Below are positions 25,776 to 33,960 of a stretch of DNA of 64,000 nt, in pieces (within the stretch, counting starts at the first letter, position 1; each line of letters starts with the position of its first letter). The translations under genes were made by a program, and so were the position numbers. The notes under the pieces were generated by a model. It worked only from the letters and a program-made list of their open reading frames with translations. It did not search any database and was not told the DNA's origin. The stretch is from Nonomuraea endophytica. GTDB taxonomy: Bacteria > Actinomycetota > Actinomycetes > Streptosporangiales > Streptosporangiaceae. The DNA lies in the NCBI RefSeq assembly GCF_014203235.1, contig NZ_JACHIN010000020.1:112794-176793 (forward strand). Direction: 5' to 3'.

Positions 25776-27026
25776 TCAGGCTTCCCCGGTGAACTGGCGC
25801 AACTGTGGGCTGAGCGCGGCTACGGCGGCGGTCAGGCCGAGCAGTCCGCCGAGCACGATGAGCGACGCCGCGCCGCCCAGTGCCGCGGCCAGTGCACCGC
25901 CGAGTACTGGCCCGAGGGGCTTGAGCGCCATCGCGCTCATGCTCAAGACCGCGCCCATCCGGCCGAGCATCGCTTCCGGCACCATCCGGGTGACCACCAC
26001 GTTCATCACCACGTTCAGCGAGGGCGTCGACAGGGTGATGAACACCAACGGGACCATCGGCCACCACACCCCCCACGGCAGTGCCGTGGCCGCCAGCGCG
26101 GCACCGAAGACCGTCACGACGGCCGGCAGCAGTCTGCCGGGAGGCAGGAGCCTGCTGATGCGGCCCGACAACAGCGCCCCGGCCAGCCCGCCGATACCAA
26201 GACCGGCCAGGACCGTCCCGGTGATGACCGCATCACCGCCGCGTTCGCCGACGAGCACGATCAATGGGATCAGGAACGCCCCGCCCAGCAGGTTGAGGAC
26301 CATCACCGCCGCGGTGACCTCCCGCAGGCCATGCCGGCGCCACAACCATGCGACGGCCTCGGCCGCTTCCCGGCGCATGTCACGCCGGATCGCCCGCCGC
26401 TCCCCGCCACCACCTCCCGCGGAGGTTCGCGGCTCGTCCGCCGGGCGGCGCGGCACCTTCGCAAAAGCGTAGAAGAGCGTGGCGGCCAGGAAAGTGAGGG
26501 TGTCGACGACGAACGGCACCGCCCGCCCCAGGCCGTACAGCAGGCCACCGAGCGGAGGCCCGAGCAGCCCGGCCGCGTGAGTACGGGCCTCCTCCTGCGC
26601 GTAGGCACTGTGCAGTTGGCCCGAGGGGACGACGCCGCGGATCGCCGTGCCTTGCACGGGATCGATGAACGCGGCGCACAGCCCGTCCAGCACCGCCAGC
26701 GTGACGAACTGCCAGACCTGGACATGACCGGTGACGATGAGCGCCGCCAGCAGCGCCGAGACAACCGCCTGGAGGCCCTGAGCTGTGACGAGCGTGCGGC
26801 GGCGGTCCCACCGGTCCACCCAGACGCCGGCTGGTATCTGGACCGCGAGCAAGGCGAAGGTACGGGCTCCCGCGACGATGCCCGCGACCCCGGGCGAACC
26901 GGTGAGCGCCAGCACCAGCAGCGGCATGGCGAGCCTGGTGAGCTCCGACCCCAACTCGGAGACCGCGCTGCCGACCCACAGCAGTTGGAAACGCGCGTTC
27001 TTGCGCAGCGGGACGATGTCGGTCAC
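25776..27026 (-). CDS. MFS transporter (macrolide-efflux/enterobactin-exporter type)
   Basis: 416 residues from GTG at 27026 (AAGGA 9 nt upstream). Twelve hydrophobic segments; the MFS A-loop appears as GVWVDRWDRRRTL after helix 2. A basic loop with Gly and Arg runs (near 205-230) separates the two halves. This DHA-type subfamily exports drugs or siderophores. It is not linked to a regulator or biosynthetic gene here. Confidence 0.87.
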   Translation of the reverse strand: MTDIVPLRKNARFQLLWVGSAVSELGSELTRLAMPLLVLALTGSPGVAGIVAGARTFALLAVQIPAGVWVDRWDRRRTLVTAQGLQAVVSALLAALIVTGHVQVWQFVTLAVLDGLCAAFIDPVQGTAIRGVVPSGQLHSAYAQEEARTHAAGLLGPPLGGLLYGLGRAVPFVVDTLTFLAATLFYAFAKVPRRPADEPRTSAGGGGGERRAIRRDMRREAAEAVAWLWRRHGLREVTAAVMVLNLLGGAFLIPLIVLVGERGGDAVITGTVLAGLGIGGLAGALLSGRISRLLPPGRLLPAVVTVFGAALAATALPWGVWWPMVPLVFITLSTPSLNVVMNVVVTRMVPEAMLGRMGAVLSMSAMALKPLGPVLGGALAAALGGAASLIVLGGLLGLTAAVAALSPQLRQFTGEA

Positions 27027-27346
27027 GAAGCGTCTTCCTTGGAAGCGGAGCTCTGAGGCGCCCACGTTCGGCGGTGAGGGCCGCGCGGTTCCGGCTTCGG
27101 ACAGGCACGGGCGGGACCCGGAGAACATACCTACCGGAGACGGCACTGTCTACCTGATAGAGCCGGTCAGGGGTGGACCCAGCGCTGACACTCACGCGGT
27201 TCGGGAGTGTCCGAACGCGGCGAATGCGCCAGGCCCAGCTGTACTTGGCCAAGATCTTGATGACACGTGGTCGCAAGTGGCTGATCATGAGTAAGTCCTC
27301 CGGGCGTAGTGGAGTTAGCCGCTTCACCAACGCATCGAAGGTCTTG

Positions 27347-27667
27347 ATGAGCCACGCTAATGCCCCCTTTGGCAGGGCCGGTGCGGGGCCGATCTTTGCG
27401 TCGTCGCTCTGCGATCATGAGGCCACAGTGCGTGAATTCGGGCTAGGAGGGACAGATGATCTGGTGCTGGCGGTGAACGAGGCGGTCACCAACGTTCTGG
27501 ATCACGCCGGTGGCCGCCTCTGTGACCAGGTCGTCATCAGCAGAAATCACGGCTCCTCGCAGGTACGGCTCCGCATGAAGCACCCGCCGGCCAACAACCA
27601 GACATGCCGGAGACATCGTGATCGCGGCAGGTGCCCGCGCGTCCCGCCCGCCGTGATCGCATTGTGA
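27347..27667 (+). pseudogene. Anti-sigma factor (RsbW-like ATPase) remnant
   Basis: A recognisable N-box of the GHKL ATPase fold, LAVNEAVTNVLDHAGG, is preceded by a plausible N-terminus. The expected G1 and G2 boxes (DxGxG and following) are absent, and the frame runs into RRHRDRGRCPRV-type sequence. The ATP site is therefore incomplete in every frame I could read. It lies 149 bp upstream of a SigB/SigF-type sigma gene, the standard place for its anti-sigma partner. Confidence 0.6.
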
Positions 27668-27816
27668 CCTCTTGGCAGGAGTGACGAGCCGATCTGGGGC
27701 AATTACTCAGGTGAGGTCCAGCAGAGGGCTTCGTCTCGTCAGACGTACGAGGCGGCTTCTGTCTGGACTTTTTGTCTTGGATGAGGCGGCCTGCACAGCC
27801 GGGAGCAGAACACATC

Positions 27817-28629
27817 ATGACCGTCCAGGACATCACCTTCACCGACATGAGCGCCGAAGAGCTTCTCGTGGCCATGGTCGACCCCGACACCTCGGAGGAA
27901 CACCGGACGCGCCTGCGCGAGCGGCTCGTGGAGACGCACCAATGGCTGGTGAACGAGATCACCCGCCGCTACCGCCACCGGGGCGAGCCGATGGAGGACC
28001 TGAAGCAGGCCGCCTACGTCGGCCTGGTCAAAGCGATCAACGGCTTCGACGCGGGCCTGGGCCACGAGTTTCGCGGGTACGCGGCCGTGACCATCGCCGG
28101 TGAGGTCAAGCGGCACTTCCGCGACCGCACCTGGTCCATCCGGGTCCCGCGCGTCTACCAGGAACGCCGCTCCGAGCTCAACCGGGTCAGCGGCGAACTC
28201 ACCCAGGCACTGGGCCGCTCACCGAGCATGGCCGAACTGGCGGCCAGGATGAACGTGTCGGAAGAAGAGGTGCTGCTGACCTTGGACGCCTCCTCCGCCT
28301 ACAGCACCCTGTCCCTGGACGCGCCGGTCGGCTCCGACGACGGCGACGGGTCGTGCCTGGGGGACCTCATCCCGGGCAACGACGACACGCTCGACACCTT
28401 CATCGACACGCAGGCCGTACGCCCCCTCATCGACGCGCTGCCGGAGCGGGACCGGCACATCCTGCTGCTGCGCTTCCACGCCAACCTCACCCAGGCCGAG
28501 ATCGCCACCGAGTTCGGCATCTCCCAGATGCACGTCTCCCGCATCTTGCGCGCCACACTCACCCGGCTGCGCCAAGCCCTCACCACCACCGATCGCCGTC
28601 CGGCCGGCACCATGCGCATGGCCGCCTGA
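27817..28629 (+). CDS. RNA polymerase sigma factor, SigB/SigF family
   Basis: 270 residues. Region 2 reads DLKQAAYVGLVKAINGFDAG and FRGYAAVTIAGEVKRHFRD; regions 3 (RSPSMAELAARMNVSEEEV) and 4 (LTQAEIATEFGISQMHVSRIL) follow. This is the group controlled by partner switching through RsbW-type kinases and SpoIIE-type phosphatases. The upstream anti-sigma gene is broken, so control may come from a partner elsewhere. ATG at 27817 with GGGAG 11 nt upstream. Confidence 0.92.
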   Translation: MTVQDITFTDMSAEELLVAMVDPDTSEEHRTRLRERLVETHQWLVNEITRRYRHRGEPMEDLKQAAYVGLVKAINGFDAGLGHEFRGYAAVTIAGEVKRHFRDRTWSIRVPRVYQERRSELNRVSGELTQALGRSPSMAELAARMNVSEEEVLLTLDASSAYSTLSLDAPVGSDDGDGSCLGDLIPGNDDTLDTFIDTQAVRPLIDALPERDRHILLLRFHANLTQAEIATEFGISQMHVSRILRATLTRLRQALTTTDRRPAGTMRMAA

Positions 28630-28745
28630 CCTCGGCGGCCCGCCGCCCCACCAGCGCTGACCACAAGGTCGCCGGCCTGTTTACCCCGAACCCGCCGGCG
28701 TGGAGCAGGATGAGCCGAGGTCGCCGGTCTGGTTAGGGTCGCTGC

Positions 28746-29360
28746 ATGGATGGAGTTCGGCGTCTTCCGCGTGGCCGGCATGCCCTTTCGCCCGAGGCGG
28801 TGGCCGAGGCGCAACGCGATCGGCTGATGACGGCCATGGCGCAGGTGATGAGCGAGAAGGGCTACGTGAAGACCTCGGTCGAGGACGTGATCAGGCGCGC
28901 GGTCATCTCCCGGCAGAGCTTCTACCGGCACTTCACCTCCAAGCAGGACTGTTTCATGGCCGCCTTCCGCCGGTCCACGCAGGTGCTGGAGCAGCGGATC
29001 GCCACGGCCGCCTCGGGTGACGGGGGGCCGGTGGAGCGGTTCGAGCGGGCGCTCGCGGACTTCCTGGAGGCGCTGGTGCTCGATCCCGCGAGTGCCCGGC
29101 TGTGCGTGAGCGAGGTGTATGCGGCCGGGCCGGAGGCCGTGGCGCATCGGACCGACTTCCAGCGGCGGCTGGGGGAGCGGATGGCGGCCATGCTGGAGGC
29201 CGGGACCGAGGCCGGGCAGTTCGCGTGCCAGGTGCTCGTCGCCGCGATCGCGACCATGGTGGCCGGGCCGCTGGCCACGGGCGAGCAGGAGGCTCTGCGC
29301 GCGCTGGGGCCGCCGCTGGTGGAGCATGTGCGCGGGCTCAAGGCCGCGGGACTGATCTGA
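28746..29360 (+). CDS. TetR-family transcriptional regulator
   Basis: 204 residues. The N-terminal helix-turn-helix is clear: VMSEKGYVKTSVEDVIRRAVISRQSFYRHFTSKQD. The ligand domain is helical. Its own promoter region is short; a palindrome lies just downstream, before the next gene on the same strand, so the target is probably the genes from 29435 onward. Confidence 0.9.
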   Translation: MDGVRRLPRGRHALSPEAVAEAQRDRLMTAMAQVMSEKGYVKTSVEDVIRRAVISRQSFYRHFTSKQDCFMAAFRRSTQVLEQRIATAASGDGGPVERFERALADFLEALVLDPASARLCVSEVYAAGPEAVAHRTDFQRRLGERMAAMLEAGTEAGQFACQVLVAAIATMVAGPLATGEQEALRALGPPLVEHVRGLKAAGLI

Positions 29361-29394
29361 GGAAAGGCTGGATTTCTGCGGATCCTTAAAAATA

Positions 29395-29416
29395 CACTCT
29401 TGTTTGTTTGAGAGTG
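29395..29416. promoter_or_regulatory. Palindrome behind the TetR gene
   Basis: CACTCT (29395-29400) and AGAGTG (29411-29416) are perfect arms around TGTTTGTTTG. The surrounding 40 bp are A+T-rich, in contrast with the flanking genes, and include TTAAAAATACAC. This looks like a promoter with a TetR-type operator, 18 bp before the next start codon. Confidence 0.5.
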
Positions 29417-29434
29417 GATCCGAGGGAGGTCCCC

Positions 29435-29860
29435 ATGAGGAGCGCGCCCATGGACGGGCTGGGCGGCCATCTGATGACGTATCCCGCGCTGCCGCGCTCG
29501 GACACGCTCACCCGGCCCGACGGTGGCGCGGCGCGGATCGGGCGGGCGTTCGCGCACCCCGAGCAGTGGGGCCCGCACCTGCAGGACGCCGTGACCCGGG
29601 CTCAGCTGCCCGGCGTCCTGGCCGCGATCCAGGCCGGGCGCGGCGTCCGCTTCGCCTCCATCGAACTGCGACGGAACGCCATGCGCGCCGGCCGCCGCGA
29701 GGTGGAGTGGGGGCGGGTGGAGGAGCCGGAGTTCAAGCAGGGGCACGTCATCGTACGCGCGGCGGGCCGGCGGGCGGCGCTCGTCCACGACCGGGTGAGC
29801 TCGATCCCCACCGTCTTCGTGTTCGCCGCCGCGGTCGTGCACCTGAGGGCCGCCGCGTGA
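29435..29860 (+). CDS. Hypothetical protein (141 residues)
   Basis: Unrecognised. GGGAGG sits 5 nt before the ATG. It begins MRSAPMDGLGGHLMTYPALP and is basic in the middle (IELRRNAMRAGRREVEWGRVEE); the C-terminus is hydrophobic (SIPTVFVFAAAVVHLRAA). No known domain seen. The stop overlaps a GTG that opens a broken signal-peptidase frame (GTGA), so they were probably co-transcribed under the TetR-like operator. Confidence 0.6.
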   Translation: MRSAPMDGLGGHLMTYPALPRSDTLTRPDGGAARIGRAFAHPEQWGPHLQDAVTRAQLPGVLAAIQAGRGVRFASIELRRNAMRAGRREVEWGRVEEPEFKQGHVIVRAAGRRAALVHDRVSSIPTVFVFAAAVVHLRAAA

Positions 29861-30161
29861 GGCCGGTCGGCATCCTCGCGGCGGCGTTGGTGCTGCTGCT
29901 CGCCGGGTGATCGGGCCGCCAGGCAGCCGCGTGGCCTGCTGCGATCCAAGAGGACACCTGCTGCTGGACGGACGGCCGATGGAGGAGCCGTACCTCAAGG
30001 ACGCATCCTTCGTCCCGCTGGGTTCTGTCGAGGTGAGCGTCCCGATGGGCCGGTTGTGGGTGCTGCCCGACAACCGGGCCGGCTATCTGGGCTCCGACAA
30101 TGCCGGCCTCCCTCACCGGGGGACCGTCGCGCTCGTCGACGTCATCGGCGTTCTCCCCTGA
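29857..30161 (+). pseudogene. lepB: Signal peptidase I gene with the catalytic part deleted
   Basis: A 17-codon frame (starting with a membrane anchor rich in Leu and Ala) ends at 29910. A second frame opens with a GTGA overlap at 29907 and encodes 84 residues that match the C-terminal half of type I signal peptidases: IGPPGSRVACCDPRG, DGRPMEEPYL, VPMGRLWVLPDNRAGYLGSD (box E-like) and GTVALVDVIG. The Ser and Lys boxes that make the active site are absent. The arrangement fits an internal deletion with frame change; the product could not cleave signal peptides. Confidence 0.65.
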
Positions 30162-30257
30162 ACGGGCCGGATGCCTCACCAGCTCGAAGCCTGCTGGACC
30201 ACACCGGCGCGGTGCCAACGCGGCCACCCGGCCGCGCGAAGAGAATGGAGTGTTCAA

Positions 30258-30659
30258 ATGATCAAATGGGCTGGTTGGCTCATCACCCTGTTCGGAGCCG
30301 CGCACACGGTCGGCGCCCTGACCGTGGAGAAGGCCGCGAGCCACGCCGGGACGTGGTTCAGCGGCGGACTGCGGGCGGACGACCTGTCCGCGATGAGCCC
30401 CGCCAACAGCGCCTACTGGCTGAGCGTGGCCAGCTTCGGCGTGCCCCTCGTCGTGGTCGGCCTGACCGTGCTGTGGCTGGAGCGCCGCGGCATCACCCCG
30501 CCGACGTTCATCGCCTGGATCCTGGGGATCTGGACCGGGGTCGGTGCCGTGATCCTCACGTTCACGCCCTGGCCGCTCCTGGCGATCGCCGTCGTCCTGC
30601 TGCTGCTCGCCGCCCGCCGCGACAACCTCGCACCCCAGACCGGGCTGGAGAAGGCGTGA
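30258..30659 (+). CDS. DUF6463-like membrane protein
   Basis: 133 residues with four hydrophobic segments: WAGWLITLFGAAHTVGALTV, SVASFGVPLVVVGLTVLWL, FIAWILGIWTGVGAVILTF and LLAIAVVLLLLAARR. The MSPANSAYWLSV motif resembles the DUF6463 family. GGAG lies 7 nt before the ATG. The stop overlaps the next start (GTGA). Function unknown. Confidence 0.7.
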   Translation: MIKWAGWLITLFGAAHTVGALTVEKAASHAGTWFSGGLRADDLSAMSPANSAYWLSVASFGVPLVVVGLTVLWLERRGITPPTFIAWILGIWTGVGAVILTFTPWPLLAIAVVLLLLAARRDNLAPQTGLEKA

Positions 30660-31192
30660 ACACACCGCCGGATCCGCCGCGGCCCGGGTTTCCTCAGTAC
30701 GGCGCACCGTGGGGTGGCGCCCCGAGCCCGTTGCCTGCGCCGCCGAGGGCGAATGCCTCGGCGGCGGTGATCGCCGGCATCCTGGCGCTGCTCACCGCCG
30801 CCATGCTCGCCTGGTTCGCGCTCCACAACGTTGTTTACGCCATCGGGCCCACCGGTGGCTGGTCCAGCGTGGTGCTGCTGAACGTGGCCGGTGGCCTCAT
30901 CAGTGCCGTGGTGGTGTTGGTCCCGGCGGGATTCACGTTCGCCCGCAGGATTCCCGGCGCGTGGACACTGTGCGCCCTCTGCGCGCTCTATTCGGTGACG
31001 CCCTTCGTGATGGCGCCGCTACTGTTCGGCACGGCCTTCGACGTTCAGCTCACGTTCCTGTTCGCCTTCGACGAGGGCGACAGCATCGCCATCGCACTGG
31101 CGATCATCTTCGCCGCCCTGACAGCGATCATGGCGGCGATCGCCGGCAGCACGAGGTCGCACCGGCCAACCACCACCCACGAAATGCCGTGA
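30656..31192 (+). CDS. Membrane protein with Pro-rich N-terminus
   Basis: 178 residues. A Pro/Gly-rich cytoplasmic tail (about 1-33, PPDPPRPGFPQYGAPWGG) precedes four membrane helices (about 36-57, 68-95, 100-125, 140-165). Coupled to the preceding membrane gene by a 4-nt overlap. No family recognised. Confidence 0.65.
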   Translation: MNTPPDPPRPGFPQYGAPWGGAPSPLPAPPRANASAAVIAGILALLTAAMLAWFALHNVVYAIGPTGGWSSVVLLNVAGGLISAVVVLVPAGFTFARRIPGAWTLCALCALYSVTPFVMAPLLFGTAFDVQLTFLFAFDEGDSIAIALAIIFAALTAIMAAIAGSTRSHRPTTTHEMP

Positions 31193-31234
31193 CCCCGACA
31201 CGAGCAGCCCGAACCCCATGGAGATGAGAAGGGT

Positions 31235-32428
31235 TCACCCCGGCGTGGCCAGCTGGCGGGCCAGGGCCACGATCGGCTTGACGCTGGTGTCGTGGTTGCT
31301 GAGGACGATCACCGTCAGCCCGGCGTCGGGGAACACGTCCAGGTTGGTCGCCCGGCCGGGGCCGCTGCCGGAGTGGCCGACGACCCGCCGGGTGGCGGTG
31401 ACGGCCTCGGTGTGGCCGTAGCCGTAGAACTGGATTTCGCCGTCAACGGCCGGCCTGTCGGCCGGGCCGAGCGCGTGCTTGCCGCTGGTGACGATCCGGG
31501 TGTACGCGGGACTGAGCAGCCGGTTGTCGTGCAGGGCGGTCGCGAACCGGAGGATGTCGGGCGCGGAGGAGAACGCGCCGTGGTAGGGGCTGCCGATGTA
31601 GGGCAGCCAGGGTGTGGTGGTGATGTCCACGCGCTCGCCGGAGGGCTGGGTCATGTAGCCGTGGGCGATGCCGCGATCGGCGCGCACCGCCGGCCTGGTG
31701 TAGAAGTCGGTGTCGGTGAGGCCGGCCCGGGTGAACACGTGCCGGCGCACGTAGTCGTAATAGGACTGGCCCGACACCTTGGCCACGACCTCGCCGAGGA
31801 TGAAGTAGCCGTCGTTGCTGTAGCCGTACTGGGTGCCCGGGGTGAACCGCAGCGGCAGCGTGCGCAAGTAGGACGTCATGCCCCGCCAGACGTCGTCTTC
31901 GCTGTCCCATTCCTCCTCACCGGGCGGGCGCTGGTTGGTCTGGCCCGGTCTGCCCGCGCCGGAGGTGTGGGTGAGCAGCTGGTGCAGGGTGACCTTCGCG
32001 ACGTCGGCCGGGAAACCGTCGAGGTAGGCGCCGAGCTTCTCGTGGAAGGCCAGCTTTCCCTCCTGCGCGAGCCGCGCGATGGCCACCGCGGTGTACGACT
32101 TCGTCATCGACGCCAGGTCGAAGCTCGTCTTCGTGTCGTTGGCCACCTTCCGCGCCTCGTCGGCCAGGCCGTGGGACCTCGTCAGCACCGGCTTGCCCCG
32201 GTAGGCCACCAGGATGGTGCCGGAGAACTGGCCGGCGGCGCCGCGTTCGGCGACGAACCGGTCGAAGCGCCCGCCCGGCAGGAGGTCGCGCGGCAGCCGG
32301 CGTACCGCGTCGTCCGCGCCGGCGCTGCCGGCCGTGGTGAACACGCCCGCGACGGCGACTGGCGCGGCGCCGAGCAGGCCGAGGATCGATCGTCGTGATG
32401 GGACGGTGGGCACAGGTGTTCCTCTCAT
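31235..32428 (-). CDS. Serine beta-lactamase-like hydrolase (class C / S12), Tat-exported
   Basis: 397 residues. The N-terminus carries SRRSILGLLG, a twin-arginine signal, then AAPVAVAG. The SxxK motif is SMTK (Ser107, Lys110), the YxN motif is YSN (GYSNDGYF), and the third motif is HSG (VVGHSGSGPG). Class C-like S12 proteins include beta-lactamases, D-aminopeptidases and esterases; activity is not decided by sequence. It is the last gene of an exported-enzyme operon (ATGA overlap with the D,D-carboxypeptidase gene). Confidence 0.88.
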   Translation of the reverse strand: MRGTPVPTVPSRRSILGLLGAAPVAVAGVFTTAGSAGADDAVRRLPRDLLPGGRFDRFVAERGAAGQFSGTILVAYRGKPVLTRSHGLADEARKVANDTKTSFDLASMTKSYTAVAIARLAQEGKLAFHEKLGAYLDGFPADVAKVTLHQLLTHTSGAGRPGQTNQRPPGEEEWDSEDDVWRGMTSYLRTLPLRFTPGTQYGYSNDGYFILGEVVAKVSGQSYYDYVRRHVFTRAGLTDTDFYTRPAVRADRGIAHGYMTQPSGERVDITTTPWLPYIGSPYHGAFSSAPDILRFATALHDNRLLSPAYTRIVTSGKHALGPADRPAVDGEIQFYGYGHTEAVTATRRVVGHSGSGPGRATNLDVFPDAGLTVIVLSNHDTSVKPIVALARQLATPG

Positions 32429-33960
32429 CGGGTCAGTGACTCGTAGACGGCCGTGGCGATCTCGCCCTGCGCGATCTCGACGACGCGCTGCAACTCCATC
32501 GCCTCATCGAGGGAGCCGACGGGCGTGTTCATGAACTGGGCGAACACCACCAGCCGGTCGTCCGGCAGCACGACGTAGCCGGCCAGCGCCTTGTTCAGGA
32601 CCTTGCCCTGGCTGGCCGTGCCGGTCTTGGCGAAGACCCGGCCCGCGGCGGGCGAGCCGGGCAGCACGTGGGCGATCGACCCGTCCCGCCCCATGATCGG
32701 CATCGCCTGCCGGTACGCGGTGAAGTCCCGGCGCCGCGCCATGTGGCTGAGGAACTGGACGAAGAAGTCGGAGGTGTAGCGCTCGTCCACGGGATCGTCG
32801 GGGTCGAGGCCGAACCGCCGGAACAGCTCCCGCTGCAACCGTTCGCCGGTCGCCTTCGGGGTGTCGGGGTCGCGACCGGCGGTGGCGCCGACGAGGTAGG
32901 GGAAGTGGGCGGTGTGCGGGTTGGAGCTGACCTTGAGCATGACCTTCACCTGCTCCGACAGCGGCGGGGACACGTGCTCGGCCAGCGGTTCCCGGCGTCC
33001 CTTGCCCGATGCGGCCCTGCCGTCCGTGACGCGTACGCCGGCCTCGCGCAGCGCCGCGCCGAAGGCGATCTCCGCGAAACGCACCGGATCCGGCACGTAG
33101 TACGGGGCCACGACCGGCTGCCCGCCCGGCCGCACGTCGCCGGTGAGCCGCACGGTGCGTGTCCGGCCCGCCGCCGTCGGCACCTCGGTGAACGTCAGCC
33201 GCCGCACGGGGTTCAGGACCGTGGTGACCTCGTTGAGCACGGTCAGGTACGCGGGGTTCGGCGACACGCGCAGCCTGGCCGGAGCACCGGCATGGCCACC
33301 GGGCGTCACCACGACGTCGATGATGTTGTCGTTGATCATCATGGGCGAGACCGGGATGGAGATGTTCCCGTTCGCGATCCGCTCGCTGCCCTGCCGGAAC
33401 AACGAGGCGTCCACGATCACCCGGCCCTCCACCCTCCGGATCCCGCGGCGCGCCACCTGCCGGGCCAGGTGGCGTACCTGCTGGAGGGGGTCGCCGGGAA
33501 CCAGCGCGGTCGCGCTGCCGTAGGAGTGGTCGGGCACCGGCAGGGCGAGCTTGCCGTGCGGCCGGATCCTCGGCCCCAGCAGCAGGTCACCGTCGGCCAC
33601 GAGCACCAGGTCTCCCTTGAGGACACCGTGGACGACCGGACCGGTGCCGTGGACGGTCGTGCGGAAGCGGCGATCGGCGCCGAGTGCGGCGAAGGCGGAG
33701 CCGGCGATGAACACCTTGAAGGCGGAACCGGCGACGAACCGCTGCTCGGGGTTCAGGGAATAGACGGGCCCCGCCCCGGCCAGCTGGAACCGCATGCCCC
33801 AGTGGGAGCCGGTGAACTCGGGCCGCTTGGTGATCTCGGCGATCCTGGCCGCGAGCGAACGATCGGCGCGTACCGGCGCGATGGCGGGCAGCCCCGCGGC
33901 GGCGACGGGAACCGCGCCGAAGAGCTTGAGCACGCTACGGCGTGAGTGGTTGCCCGTCAC
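32425..33960 (-). CDS. D-alanyl-D-alanine carboxypeptidase (S13, DacB/PBP4 type)
   Basis: 511 residues with a Tat-like N-terminus (SRRSVLKLFGAVPVAAAG). Motif 1 is SAFK (Ser79, Lys82), motif 2 is SSN (VSSNPHT), motif 3 is KTGT. The large insertion between motifs 1 and 2 is typical of S13. It trims peptidoglycan stem peptides outside the membrane. GTG start at 33960, overlapping the S41 protease stop by 4 nt. Confidence 0.88.
   Translation of the reverse strand: MTGNHSRRSVLKLFGAVPVAAAGLPAIAPVRADRSLAARIAEITKRPEFTGSHWGMRFQLAGAGPVYSLNPEQRFVAGSAFKVFIAGSAFAALGADRRFRTTVHGTGPVVHGVLKGDLVLVADGDLLLGPRIRPHGKLALPVPDHSYGSATALVPGDPLQQVRHLARQVARRGIRRVEGRVIVDASLFRQGSERIANGNISIPVSPMMINDNIIDVVVTPGGHAGAPARLRVSPNPAYLTVLNEVTTVLNPVRRLTFTEVPTAAGRTRTVRLTGDVRPGGQPVVAPYYVPDPVRFAEIAFGAALREAGVRVTDGRAASGKGRREPLAEHVSPPLSEQVKVMLKVSSNPHTAHFPYLVGATAGRDPDTPKATGERLQRELFRRFGLDPDDPVDERYTSDFFVQFLSHMARRRDFTAYRQAMPIMGRDGSIAHVLPGSPAAGRVFAKTGTASQGKVLNKALAGYVVLPDDRLVVFAQFMNTPVGSLDEAMELQRVVEIAQGEIATAVYESLTR

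Noticed and set aside
27199..27216. GTTCGG-GAGTGT-CCGAAC inverted repeat between the MFS gene and the anti-sigma remnant
   Set aside because: Short arms in G+C-rich DNA, no clear gene end or promoter next to it; chance is likely.
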